Source: Mycolicibacter senuensis (GTDB lineage Bacteria > Actinomycetota > Actinomycetes > Mycobacteriales > Mycobacteriaceae). From it: a DNA stretch of 64,000 nt. The notes beneath the pieces are model-generated. The model was not told the DNA's origin. It was given only the letters and a program-made list of their open reading frames with translations, and did no database searches. The stretch spans positions 36,565 to 100,564 of the forward strand of contig NZ_QMEX01000005.1 of assembly GCF_003284925.1 (NCBI RefSeq). Reading direction: 5' to 3'. Below, piece after piece: positions 53,009 to 61,425 of this stretch (positions within the stretch are counted from its first letter, which is position 1; each line of letters starts with the position of its first letter). A program made the translations under genes and the position numbers.

Positions 53009-53862
53009 GTCCCACGACGCTCAACTACGGGCTTGTGTTGTTCACCAGTGACCGTGGAATCAACCCGGCGTCGGCCGCCAAACTCGCCGATGATTATGGC
53101 TTCACCACGTTTTACGTGCCCGAGCACACCCATATCCCGGTGAAGCGCCAAGCCGCGCATCCGACCACCGGGGACGAGTCGCTGCCCGACGACCGCTATA
53201 TGCGCACCCTGGATCCGTGGGTGAGTCTGGGAGCGGCCTGTGCGGTGACCTCGCGGGTCCGGTTGTCCACCGCGGTGGCGCTGCCGGTCGAACATGATCC
53301 GATCACGCTGGCGAAATCGATCGCCACGCTCGATCACCTCTCCGGTGGCCGGGTCAGCCTGGGGGTCGGTTTCGGCTGGAACACCGACGAGTTGGCCGAT
53401 CACGGGGTGCCGCCGGGGCGCCGTCGCACCATGCTGCGCGAATACTTGGAGGCGATGCGGGCGCTGTGGACCGAAGAAGAAGCGTCGTTCGAGGGCGAAT
53501 TCGTCAACTTCGGCCCCAGCTGGGCCTGGCCCAAGCCGGTGCAGTCGCACATTCCGGTGCTGGTGGGTGCGGCCGGCACCGAGAAGAACTTCAAGTGGAT
53601 CGCCCGCAGTGCCGATGGCTGGATCACCACGCCACGCGACTTCGACATCGACGAGCCGGTGAAGCTGCTGCAGGACACCTGGGCGGCCGCCGGCCGCGAC
53701 GGCGCGCCGCAGATCGTGGCGCTGGACTTCAAGCCGGTGCCCGAGAAGCTAGCGCACTGGGCCGACATCGGCGTCACCGAGACGCTGTTCGGGTTGCCGG
53801 ACAAGCCCGAGGCCGAAGTCGCCGCCTACGTCGAACGTCTCGCTAAAAAGCTTGAACTCTGA
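53005..53862 (+). CDS. LLM-class (probably F420-dependent) oxidoreductase
   Basis: A 285-residue luciferase-like protein. [50 protein letters not shown] and [16 protein letters not shown] match mycobacterial LLM enzymes. Its start overlaps the ligase stop, and it precedes the MscR-like gene by 11 bp. It is intact, unlike the LLM copy 1.6 kb upstream, and may have taken over or duplicate that function. Hydride chemistry on a CoA-linked or free ketone is possible. Confidence 0.88.
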   Translation: MSPTTLNYGLVLFTSDRGINPASAAKLADDYGFTTFYVPEHTHIPVKRQAAHPTTGDESLPDDRYMRTLDPWVSLGAACAVTSRVRLSTAVALPVEHDPITLAKSIATLDHLSGGRVSLGVGFGWNTDELADHGVPPGRRRTMLREYLEAMRALWTEEEASFEGEFVNFGPSWAWPKPVQSHIPVLVGAAGTEKNFKWIARSADGWITTPRDFDIDEPVKLLQDTWAAAGRDGAPQIVALDFKPVPEKLAHWADIGVTETLFGLPDKPEAEVAAYVERLAKKLEL

Positions 53863-53873
53863 AGGGGAACAAC

Positions 53874-54959
53874 ATGAGTCAGACAGTGCGCGGTGTGATC
53901 TCCCGCGAGAAGGGCAAGCCGGTCGAGGTGACCGACATCGTCATTCCCGATCCCGGCGCCAACGATGTCGTGGTGGCCGTCACCGCCTGCGGGGTGTGCC
54001 ACACCGACTTGACCTACCGCGACGGCGGTATCAACGACAGCTACCCGTTCCTGCTGGGCCACGAGGCCGCCGGCACCGTGGAAGCGGTGGGTTCTGCGGT
54101 GACCGCAGTGGAGCCCGGGGACTTCGTGGTGCTGAACTGGCGCGCGGTGTGCGGGCAGTGCCGAGCTTGCAAGCGCGGTCGCCCGCAGCTGTGCTTCGAC
54201 ACTTTCAACGCTTCGAAGCCGATGACGCTGACCGACGGCACCGAGCTGACCCCGGCGCTGGGTATCGGGGCGTTCGCCGACAAGACTCTGGTGCACGAGG
54301 GTCAGTGCACCAAAGTCGATTCGGCCGCCGACCCCGCGGTGGCCGGGCTACTGGGCTGCGGGGTGATGGCCGGGCTGGGCGCGGCGATCAACACCGGCGG
54401 CGTCACCCGCGACGACACCGTGGCGGTGATCGGCTGCGGCGGCGTAGGTGACGCCGCGATCGCCGGTGCCGCGCTGGTGGGCGCGCGGCGCATCATCGCC
54501 GTCGACACCGACGACACCAAACTGGCCTGGGCCCGCGACTTCGGCGCGACAGACACCATCAATGCCCGCACGCAGGATCCGGTAGAGACCATCCAGGAGC
54601 TCACCAACGGCTTCGGCGCCGACGTGGTGATCGACGCGGTCGGGCGCCCGGAGACCTGGAAGCAAGCGTTCTACGCACGCGACCTGGCCGGAACCGTTGT
54701 GCTGGTGGGAGTTCCGACCCCGGACATGCGGCTTGACATGCCGCTGATCGACTTCTTCTCCCACGGCGGCTCGCTGAAGTCGTCCTGGTACGGCGACTGC
54801 CTGCCCGAACGCGACTTCCCCACGCTGATCAGCCTGTACCTGCAGGGCCGGCTGCCGCTGGAGAAATTCGTCTCCGAACGCATCGGTCTCGGCGATGTCG
54901 AGGAGGCCTTCGACAAGATGCACGCCGGCAAGGTGCTGCGTTCGGTGGTGGTGTTGTGA
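53874..54959 (+). CDS. mscR: S-(hydroxymethyl)mycothiol dehydrogenase / MscR paralogue
   Basis: A 361-residue zinc alcohol dehydrogenase. Catalytic zinc ligands are C39 (ACGVCHTD) and H63 (LLGHEA); structural zinc ligands are C93, C96, C99 and C107. The NAD motif GCGGVGD lies near 195-201. Its sequence is very close to the mycobacterial MscR (Rv2259) type, which oxidises the mycothiol adduct of formaldehyde and reduces S-nitrosomycothiol. The genomic setting, between an LLM gene and a KstD-like dehydrogenase, differs from the usual MscR locus, so this may be a paralogue adapted to aldehyde formed in this pathway. Confidence 0.9.
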   Translation: MSQTVRGVISREKGKPVEVTDIVIPDPGANDVVVAVTACGVCHTDLTYRDGGINDSYPFLLGHEAAGTVEAVGSAVTAVEPGDFVVLNWRAVCGQCRACKRGRPQLCFDTFNASKPMTLTDGTELTPALGIGAFADKTLVHEGQCTKVDSAADPAVAGLLGCGVMAGLGAAINTGGVTRDDTVAVIGCGGVGDAAIAGAALVGARRIIAVDTDDTKLAWARDFGATDTINARTQDPVETIQELTNGFGADVVIDAVGRPETWKQAFYARDLAGTVVLVGVPTPDMRLDMPLIDFFSHGGSLKSSWYGDCLPERDFPTLISLYLQGRLPLEKFVSERIGLGDVEEAFDKMHAGKVLRSVVVL

Positions 54960-54987
54960 GGGTCAGCAACGAGGAGGAGTGGCGCCA

Positions 54988-56475
54988 ATGAGCACCCAAC
55001 CGGAAACCATCAGGGCCGAGGATATTTCAGCGTGGTCGCACCAGGTCGATGTCGTGGTGATCGGCTTCGGTATTGCCGGCGGTTGCGCGGCGGTCAGCGC
55101 GGCGGCGCGCGGGGCCCGGGTGCTGGTGCTGGAGCGGGCTGCCGAGGCCGGCGGCACCACAGCCATGGCTGGCGGCCACTTCTACCTGGGCGGCGGGACC
55201 GCCGTCCAGCAGGCCACCGGGCATCCGGACTCGGCGGAGGAGATGTACAAATACCTCGTCGCGGTGTCGCGTGAGCCCGAGCACGACAAGATCCGGGTGT
55301 ACTGCGATGGCAGTGTCGAACACTTCAACTGGTTGGAAGACCTGGGATTTCAATTCGAGCGCACGTACTACCCGGGCAAGGTCGTGGTGCCGCCGGGGAC
55401 AGAGGGCCTCAGCTATACCGGCAATGAAAAGGTTTGGCCGTTCTGCGAGCAGGCCGTCCCGGCACCGCGCGGGCACTCGGTGCCGATGCCGGGCGAGCTG
55501 GGCGGAGCCAAGCTGGTCGTCGACTTGTTGCTCAAGCGCGCCGACGAGCTGGGTGTGCAGTTCCAGTACGAAACGGGGGCAACCAATCTGATCCTGGATG
55601 GCAAGGGTGCGGCGGTGGGTGTCGCCTGGAAGCAGTACACCGAGACCGGCGCCGTGCGGGCGAAGTCGGTCGTCATCGCCGCGGGGGGCTTCGCGATGAA
55701 CCCCGACATGGTTGCCGAGCACACGCCGGCGCTCGGCCAGCCCCGCCGCACCAAGCACCACGGGCTGGTGGCGCCCTACATCCTGGGCAACCCCAACGAC
55801 GACGGCCTCGGCATCCGGTTGGGCGAGTCGGCGGGCGGGGCCACCAAGTTCATGGACGAGCTGTTCATCACCGCCGCGGCGTACCCGCCGGAGGTCCTGC
55901 TCACGGGTGTGATCGTCAACAAGGACGGTGAGCGGTTCGTGGCCGAGGACTCCTACCACTCGCGAACCTCGGCTTTCGTTTTGGAGCAACCCGAGCAGAC
56001 CGCCTACCTGATCGTCGACGAGGCACATACCGAGATGCCCGAGATGCCGCTGATCCGGTTCCTCGACGGTTACGAGACGATCGCCGAACTGGAGACGGCG
56101 CTCGGCCTCCCGGCCGGTAATGTGGCCGCGACGCTGGCCCGCTACAACGAGCTGGCGATCAAGGGGGAAGATCCGGACTTCCACAAGCAGCCGGAATACC
56201 TTGCGCCGCAAGATAACGGTCCGTGGGCGGTGTTCGATCTGTCGCTAGGACGGGCGATGTATTCGGGGTTCACGATGGGCGGCTTGGCCGTGACCGTCGA
56301 CGGTCAGGTGCAACGCGCCGACGGCACGGTCATCCCGGGCCTCTACGCGGTCGGAGCCTGCGCATCCAACATCGCTCAGGACGGCAAGGGCTACGCCAGC
56401 GGCACCCAGTTGGGCGAGGGCTCCTTCTTCGGCCGCCGCGCCGGAGCACACGCCGCGCACCGCCCTGGTGACTGA
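54988..56475 (+). CDS. FAD-dependent dehydrogenase, KstD/fumarate-reductase family (copy 2)
   Basis: A 495-residue paralogue of the protein at 8388. GFGIAG (about 30-35) binds FAD; GGTTAMAGGHFYLGGGTAVQ, TMGGLAVT and SGTQLGEGSFFGRRAG correspond to the same motifs in the other copy. It starts at the ATG at 54988 after GAGGAGGAG, which rules out the upstream frame inside mscR. It closes the FadD19-LLM-mscR run. Probable reaction is dehydrogenation next to a ketone or CoA ester; steroid specificity is not proven. Confidence 0.85.
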   Translation: MSTQPETIRAEDISAWSHQVDVVVIGFGIAGGCAAVSAAARGARVLVLERAAEAGGTTAMAGGHFYLGGGTAVQQATGHPDSAEEMYKYLVAVSREPEHDKIRVYCDGSVEHFNWLEDLGFQFERTYYPGKVVVPPGTEGLSYTGNEKVWPFCEQAVPAPRGHSVPMPGELGGAKLVVDLLLKRADELGVQFQYETGATNLILDGKGAAVGVAWKQYTETGAVRAKSVVIAAGGFAMNPDMVAEHTPALGQPRRTKHHGLVAPYILGNPNDDGLGIRLGESAGGATKFMDELFITAAAYPPEVLLTGVIVNKDGERFVAEDSYHSRTSAFVLEQPEQTAYLIVDEAHTEMPEMPLIRFLDGYETIAELETALGLPAGNVAATLARYNELAIKGEDPDFHKQPEYLAPQDNGPWAVFDLSLGRAMYSGFTMGGLAVTVDGQVQRADGTVIPGLYAVGACASNIAQDGKGYASGTQLGEGSFFGRRAGAHAAHRPGD

Positions 56476-56494
56476 GCGTCCAGCCTCTCGATCG

Positions 56495-56590
56495 ATGGTG
56501 CTGAAGCCGTGGCTGTACTACTGCAAGCCCGGCGCGCCCATCGAAGGAAAGATCGACGCGATGACTGCATTCCGCCGCGACGGTCCGTAG
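56495..56590 (+). pseudogene. Remnant of an LLM oxidoreductase C-terminus
   Basis: A 31-codon frame ends with PWLYYCKPGAPIEGKID then AMTAFRRDGP. It matches the C-terminal end of the broken LLM gene (PWTYYCKPDAPVEAKIE, then AMATFRHD, ending at 51348) at most positions. Nothing before it resembles the rest of an LLM protein; the KstD-like gene ends 20 bp upstream. It is best read as the leftover 3' end of a second LLM gene, lost by deletion. Confidence 0.7.
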
Positions 56591-56627
56591 CCGTTCTGCT
56601 GCAACAGAGTTCGGTTCGGCAGGTCCG

Positions 56628-57098
56628 TTAGGTCCCCAACTCTCGCGCGATGGCGGCGTGATAGTCGTCGATCTTGGCGGGATTGACCGCTCGGAAGAAC
56701 CCGTCCGGCAGGGGCGCGTGCTTGTAGGCCTCGACCGTCATGGTGCGGGTGAACAGCGTGACGTCGTCGGCGGGCCGGGTGAAGTGGTACTGGACGGTGA
56801 TCCGCCCCTCCATTCCGCCGTTACCGTCGCGGTCGTGCCCGAGGCGCCCGACCGAATTGAAGACCCACAGCCGCGGGCGCATCGCCATCGCCAGTTGCCA
56901 GCTGAAGATCCGTTCACCGTCCGGGCCGGCCTCGGCCCAGGTGTCGCCCACCTCCAAAGGCAGTCGGCCGGGCAGGTTTTCGATATGAGCGCTACCTGGA
57001 TAGGTCTTGGTCCAGTTGGCCGGGTTGGTGACGAAATCATAGATCGTCTCCGGGGCGTGACTGAACGCGGTTTCCGAACTCGTGGTGACGATGCCCAA
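56628..57098 (-). CDS. SRPBCC-fold protein
   Basis: A 156-residue START-like protein. TAFSHAPETIYDFVTNPANW is the typical start, and GRLPLEVGDTWAEAG and GRITVQYHFTRP are later strands. It is the last gene of a leftward pair with the phosphotransferase, which ends 33 bp upstream. It likely binds a hydrophobic compound; no enzymatic role can be assigned. Confidence 0.82.
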   Translation of the reverse strand: MGIVTTSSETAFSHAPETIYDFVTNPANWTKTYPGSAHIENLPGRLPLEVGDTWAEAGPDGERIFSWQLAMAMRPRLWVFNSVGRLGHDRDGNGGMEGRITVQYHFTRPADDVTLFTRTMTVEAYKHAPLPDGFFRAVNPAKIDDYHAAIARELGT

Positions 57099-57131
57099 CG
57101 GTGCGCCTTTCTGATCGCAGTGCCTGGGACC

Positions 57132-58220
57132 CTACAGCGCCGCCCGCAACGCGGCGACGGTGTCGAGATCCTCGAGTGCGGCCACCGCGCGGGCCAGCCC
57201 GGCCAGCGCGATGGCGTCGTCTTGCATGCCGCCCAGGCCCGCCGTGATCGCGCTGGCGGTGTAGACGTACAGCGCCGACTGGCGATAGCGGGTCCAGAGA
57301 TCCTCACGGTCGAGATCGGGCCCGCCGGCCGCTCGGACCGCCTGCCGGTAGGTGTCGAGGAGGTCACGCTCGGTGCGTTGTCGGTCCGCGGTCGTCATGC
57401 CGCTGATCAGTGAGTAGGAGAGCTCACGGCTGACGTGTCCGCGCCGGATCGCCTGCCAGTCCAACAGCCCGGCCCGGCCGTTGCGGAAATACACGTTGCC
57501 CGGGTGCGCGTCGCCGTGCATCAGGGTCTGCGGCCCGCTGTCGATCAGCGATGCCACCGCGCCGTAGTTCTCGTCTATGAATCGTCCACGATCGACGGGT
57601 ATCTCGGTCTTGTCCGCCAAGCGTTTAGCCGACATTCGGAGCAGCCGTCCGGTCAGCAGTGCGACGGGATCCTCCGACGCCGAGTACACCCAGCCCAATG
57701 CGGCCTTACGCGACGTCGGCAGGCGTTCCCAGAACACGGCGTGCACCCGGGCGAGGAGTTCGACGAGCAGCACAGCTTGGTCCTTGGTCAGCGGGTCGAA
57801 TGCCGTTGCGTGCGCTTGCGGTACGTCGCGCAGCTGGGGCGCGACCTCGCTGTAGAACCGGGTCTCGGTCTCGGCCAGCCGGCCCAGCTCGGTGATGAAC
57901 CGGGTGGCGACGGTCTCGGCGGGCATCTTGACGAAGACCGTGCTGGGAACGCCGTCGCCGTCGAGTGCCAGTCGGGCCCGCGAAGACGTACCCGCATCGC
58001 CGTCGACGACGGTGACGCGCTCCACCCGCCGACCGAGAAGCCGCGTCAAGTGCGCTTCGGTCAGGTCGGCGACGCGGCGGGGCAGCCGCGCGGAACGTCC
58101 GATGACAGCATCGGTGACGACCCGCCTCGTGCCGCGGCCGAGCTGGGCGGCCAAACCCATCGCTGGGGCGAAGTGCCGCTCGCGGCGGGGCCGGGCCGGT
58201 ACCCCGACGAGTTGTCCCAT
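57132..58220 (-). CDS. APH-family phosphotransferase with apparent internal deletion
   Basis: A 362-residue kinase-like protein. The N-lobe lysine is K98 (STVFVKMP), the catalytic loop HGDAHPGN lies at 235-242, and the metal-binding aspartate at 254 (LLDWQ). Between residues 141 and 146 it reads FDPLTKDQAVLL. In related mycobacterial proteins, as I recall, about 25 residues with the hinge (LVLEDL-type) lie between a DPLT-like turn and LTKDQ; here they are missing without loss of frame. ATP binding may be impaired. I chose the ATG at 58220 after AAAGGG; the frame extends to 58271. It may phosphorylate a hydroxylated metabolite. Confidence 0.78.
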   Translation of the reverse strand: MGQLVGVPARPRRERHFAPAMGLAAQLGRGTRRVVTDAVIGRSARLPRRVADLTEAHLTRLLGRRVERVTVVDGDAGTSSRARLALDGDGVPSTVFVKMPAETVATRFITELGRLAETETRFYSEVAPQLRDVPQAHATAFDPLTKDQAVLLVELLARVHAVFWERLPTSRKAALGWVYSASEDPVALLTGRLLRMSAKRLADKTEIPVDRGRFIDENYGAVASLIDSGPQTLMHGDAHPGNVYFRNGRAGLLDWQAIRRGHVSRELSYSLISGMTTADRQRTERDLLDTYRQAVRAAGGPDLDREDLWTRYRQSALYVYTASAITAGLGGMQDDAIALAGLARAVAALEDLDTVAALRAAL

Positions 58221-58282
58221 TTGCTGCCCTTTCACCCGAGCTGTTCTGACCAGCGACCCTCCGAAACACACCTTTACAGATC

Positions 58283-58307
58283 GTCAACAGAATGTCTCAC
58301 TGTTGAC
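58283..58307. promoter_or_regulatory. 8-bp inverted repeat between phosphotransferase and aldehyde dehydrogenase
   Basis: GTCAACAG (58283-58290) and CTGTTGAC (58300-58307) are exact complements separated by nine bases, 61 bp upstream of the ALDH start and 62 bp upstream of the divergent kinase start. The half-site GTCAA/TTGAC also occurs in the promoter at 21143-21174, upstream of the other aldehyde dehydrogenase operon. Confidence 0.55.
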
Positions 58308-58368
58308 CACACCGTGGGCCGGATGCTAAGCAAGTGCCCAGCATCTCCGCGACGAGAAGGGTCCCGCT

Positions 58369-59826
58369 ATGGCACTGCAGTCGGTAATCGATGATCTGGC
58401 GAAGCGTCCCGGCACCGGTGAGGTGATCCCGGTGATCGACCCGGCCACCGAGGAGCAGATCACCGAGTTCCGCGACGCCGGCCCCGAAGCAGTCGACGAG
58501 GCCGTCGCCCGCGCCAAGGCGGCCTACCAGTCGGGCGTCTGGACCGACATCGCGGCTCGCGAGCGCGCCAAGGTGCTGTGGCGCCTCGGTGACCTCATCG
58601 ACGAGCACGCCAAGGAGTTCACCGAACTGGAGTCGCTGGACGCCGGCATGCCGCCGGCCCAGGCCGAGATGATCGTGTCCACCTGCGCGGAGTTCTTCCG
58701 CTACTACGCCGGCTGGTGCACCAAGATCAACGGCGCCAGCTACCAGGTGCAGATGGAGGGCGGTGTCAACAGCACCCACGCCAATTTCCACGCCTACACC
58801 CACAAGGAGCCCTACGGCGTCGTCGGGCTGATCTACCCGTGGAACGGCCCGCTGTTCAACGCCTGCGCCAAAGTCGCCCCCGCGCTGGCCGCCGGTTGCA
58901 GCAGCGTCGTCAAACCGGCCGAGGAGACCCCGCTGTCGGCGGTGCTGCTGGAGAAACTGATCGCGCAGGCCGGGGTGCCCGACGGCGTCGCCAACTTCGT
59001 CATCGGCTACGGCGCCACCGCCGGTGCCGCGATCACCGCGCATCCCGACGTGGAGAAGGTCGCCTTCACCGGCTCCACCGAGGTCGGCAAGCAGATCATG
59101 CGCGACTCGGCGGACAACCTGAAGAAGGTCACCCTCGAGCTGGGCGGCAAGTCCCCGGTGCTCATCTACGCCGACGCCGATCTGGACATGGCGATCATGA
59201 TGGCCTCGATGGGCATCTTCGTGCACTCGGGTCAGGGCTGCGTGTGCGGTTCCCGAATCTTCGTGCAGCGCAGCGTCTACGAGCGAGTGGTAGCCGGCAT
59301 TGCGATGATCGGGGAGAACCTGGTGCTGGGCGGGCCGAAGGACGAGGGCGCCATGATCAGCCCGCTGGTCAGCCAGAAACAACTCGATCGGGTGCTGGGC
59401 TACATCGACCAAGGTAAGAAGGACGGCGTCGAGATCGTCAGTGGCGGTTACCGATTGGACCGCAAGGGCTACTTCGTCAAGCCGACCGTGGTCACCGGCG
59501 TCGACCCGGCGACCAGCCGGCTCTACCGGGAGGAGATCTTCGGTCCGGTCGTCACCATCCTGCCGTTCGACGACGACGACGAAGCCGTGGCGATGGCCAA
59601 CGACACCAGCTACGGCCTGGCCGCCACCGCCTGGACCACGAACCTGGCCCGCGCCCACGATCTGGGCAAGCGGCTCAACGCCGGCATGGTGGGACTCAAC
59701 TGCCAGTTGACGTTCGACCACAACGTGCCCTTCGGCGGCTTCCAGCAGTCCGGCGTCGGCAAAGAGTTCGGCTACGAGGGCATCGACGCCTACCTGAAGA
59801 CCAAGTCGATCTGGGCGGCGCTGTAG
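58369..59826 (+). CDS. NAD(P)-dependent aldehyde dehydrogenase (copy 2)
   Basis: A 485-residue ALDH with N159 (YPWNG), E257 (LELGGKSP) and nucleophile C291 in SGQGCVCG. It is a full-length paralogue of the protein at 22196 and shares the second cysteine two residues after the nucleophile. It starts at the ATG at 58369, downstream of an 8-bp inverted repeat. The LLM gene follows after 18 bp. The repeated ALDH-plus-LLM arrangement mirrors the operon at 22196-25425. Confidence 0.92.
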   Translation: MALQSVIDDLAKRPGTGEVIPVIDPATEEQITEFRDAGPEAVDEAVARAKAAYQSGVWTDIAARERAKVLWRLGDLIDEHAKEFTELESLDAGMPPAQAEMIVSTCAEFFRYYAGWCTKINGASYQVQMEGGVNSTHANFHAYTHKEPYGVVGLIYPWNGPLFNACAKVAPALAAGCSSVVKPAEETPLSAVLLEKLIAQAGVPDGVANFVIGYGATAGAAITAHPDVEKVAFTGSTEVGKQIMRDSADNLKKVTLELGGKSPVLIYADADLDMAIMMASMGIFVHSGQGCVCGSRIFVQRSVYERVVAGIAMIGENLVLGGPKDEGAMISPLVSQKQLDRVLGYIDQGKKDGVEIVSGGYRLDRKGYFVKPTVVTGVDPATSRLYREEIFGPVVTILPFDDDDEAVAMANDTSYGLAATAWTTNLARAHDLGKRLNAGMVGLNCQLTFDHNVPFGGFQQSGVGKEFGYEGIDAYLKTKSIWAAL

Positions 59827-59844
59827 CGCCGACGGAGTCTTGTG

Positions 59845-60687
59845 ATGGCCGAATGGTTCCTGTTCCTGCCGCAGAGCAGACTCAGCATCGACGACATCGT
59901 GCTGCGGGCACGCACCGCCGAGGCCAGCGGTTTCGACGGCCTGGCGTTCCTCGACCACCTCGAGACCCCGATGGCACCCGACGCCCCGGTCTGGGAGGCG
60001 ATGACGATCGCCACCTGGGTCGCCGCGCACACCGAACGGCTGCGGATCGGCCACCTGGTGCTCTGCGATGCGTTCCGACATGCCGCGGTGCTGGCCAAGC
60101 AGGCGGTGACCCTGGCCGAGGCCACCGGTGGGCGATTCGAGCTGGGGTTGGGATCGGGGTCGATGCCCGACGAGTTGGCCCGCTTCGGCCTTGGCGAACC
60201 CACCGCGGGCGGCCGTGTCACCGCCCTGGCACAGACGGTGGCCGCGCTGAAACGCTACTGGTCCGGCGGCGAGGACGCCCAGCTGCCGACACCGAGCAGC
60301 CCGATCCCGCTGCTGCTGGCCGGCCGTGGCCCGAGGATGCTGAAACTGGTTGCTCAGCATGCGGATTGGTGGAATCTACCGGCCACACACGTCAACGAAC
60401 TGCCGCAACTGGTGGACAAGATCGGTTCGGCGCGGGCCTCGGTGCAGCAGATGGTCGGGTTCGTCGGCGACGGTGCTGACGCCGAGGCGGTGATCGGCAA
60501 GGCACGCCGCCGGTTCAGTCAGCTCGGCCCCGGGCTGGTCTGCGGCGGTGCCGACGAACTGGTCGCCTACTTCACCGGCCTGCGCGACCATGGCGCGCAA
60601 CGCTTCTATGTGTGGTTCTCCGATTTCGCCGCACCGGAAACGATCGCCGAGTTCGGCAAACAGGTAGTTGCTGCACTGCGGGAGTGA
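59845..60687 (+). CDS. LLM-class (probably F420-dependent) oxidoreductase
   Basis: A 280-residue luciferase-like protein starting MAEWFLFLPQSRLSIDDIVL, with DGLAFLDHLETP, ATGGRFELGLGSGSMPDEL and SPIPLLLAGRGPRML. The ATG at 59845 lies seven bases after GGAG and is preferred to the overlapping GTG at 59842. It forms a two-gene operon with the ALDH. It is more distant from the other LLM proteins here than they are from each other, judged by eye. Confidence 0.88.
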   Translation: MAEWFLFLPQSRLSIDDIVLRARTAEASGFDGLAFLDHLETPMAPDAPVWEAMTIATWVAAHTERLRIGHLVLCDAFRHAAVLAKQAVTLAEATGGRFELGLGSGSMPDELARFGLGEPTAGGRVTALAQTVAALKRYWSGGEDAQLPTPSSPIPLLLAGRGPRMLKLVAQHADWWNLPATHVNELPQLVDKIGSARASVQQMVGFVGDGADAEAVIGKARRRFSQLGPGLVCGGADELVAYFTGLRDHGAQRFYVWFSDFAAPETIAEFGKQVVAALRE

Positions 60688-60744
60688 GGGCACGCGCGGG
60701 GTCACTCCCGGTGACGTTCCTCCGCCGCGGCGGGCCGGGCGTAC

Positions 60745-61425
60745 CTAGGTCAGCCGGCCGGGCGGGATCGGCTGGTCGTCGTCGCGGGGGCCGAACGCGC
60801 CGAACCCGTCGACGAGCTGACCGAGTGGCTCGGGCGACCAGTCCCAGGCGGCGATCTGCCGGCGCGACCGCCGGCTGAACACGCCGCGCAGCAGTTCATA
60901 GCCGTCGGCGCGCAGCACGGTCACCGACACCCCTGAGCCGCAATGCCATTCCTGCCCCAGTTCGTCTGTGATCACCAGCGTCGCGGTGTCGCGCAGCCGG
61001 CGGCCGGGGAAGTAGCCCATCACGTCCAGGAACGGCTGCCAGTGCTCGCGGTCGGTGCGTGGCAGGCCCAGCGCCTCGTGCAGGTCCGCTTCGTGGCAGA
61101 TGGCGTCCGCGGCCAGATTCGGACCGGTGTGCTGCTCCGGCAGACTCGATTCGACCGCCGGGGCGGCGCGCTCCCATTCGTCGAGCAACTCCTCGATCGG
61201 CAGCGCGCGCCGTTCGGCGACGTGCCGTCCGGTCCAGGAGTCGCCCGGCGCACCGTCGAGGCGCCCGGCCAACACATCGGCGGCGCCGCCGACGAGGTGG
61301 GCCAGCACGTCGTGCACCGTCCAGCCGGGCGTGGCCGGGACCGGCGTGCGCAGTTGGTGGTCGCCGAGCCCGGCGGCCAGCGCCCCGATCCGGCCGCGAG
61401 CGGCGCGGTAGATCGCGTCAAGCAT
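60745..61425 (-). CDS. Maleylpyruvate isomerase/DinB-like (mycothiol-dependent) protein
   Basis: A 226-residue helical protein. MLDAIYRAARGRIGALAAGL and TPGWTVHDVLAHLVGGAADV match the N-terminal metal-binding domain of the mycothiol maleylpyruvate isomerase group (DinB fold), with the first His at about 39 or 43 and others in ICHEADLHEALG. The C-terminal part looks like the SCP-like domain often fused to it. The family is tied to mycothiol chemistry; the actual reaction is unknown. The start overlaps the oxidoreductase stop by eight bases. Confidence 0.82.
   Translation of the reverse strand: MLDAIYRAARGRIGALAAGLGDHQLRTPVPATPGWTVHDVLAHLVGGAADVLAGRLDGAPGDSWTGRHVAERRALPIEELLDEWERAAPAVESSLPEQHTGPNLAADAICHEADLHEALGLPRTDREHWQPFLDVMGYFPGRRLRDTATLVITDELGQEWHCGSGVSVTVLRADGYELLRGVFSRRSRRQIAAWDWSPEPLGQLVDGFGAFGPRDDDQPIPPGRLT

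Noticed and set aside
58297..60360. 687-codon minus-strand frame
   Set aside because: Antisense to the aldehyde dehydrogenase and LLM genes, with composition typical of a GC-rich shadow.
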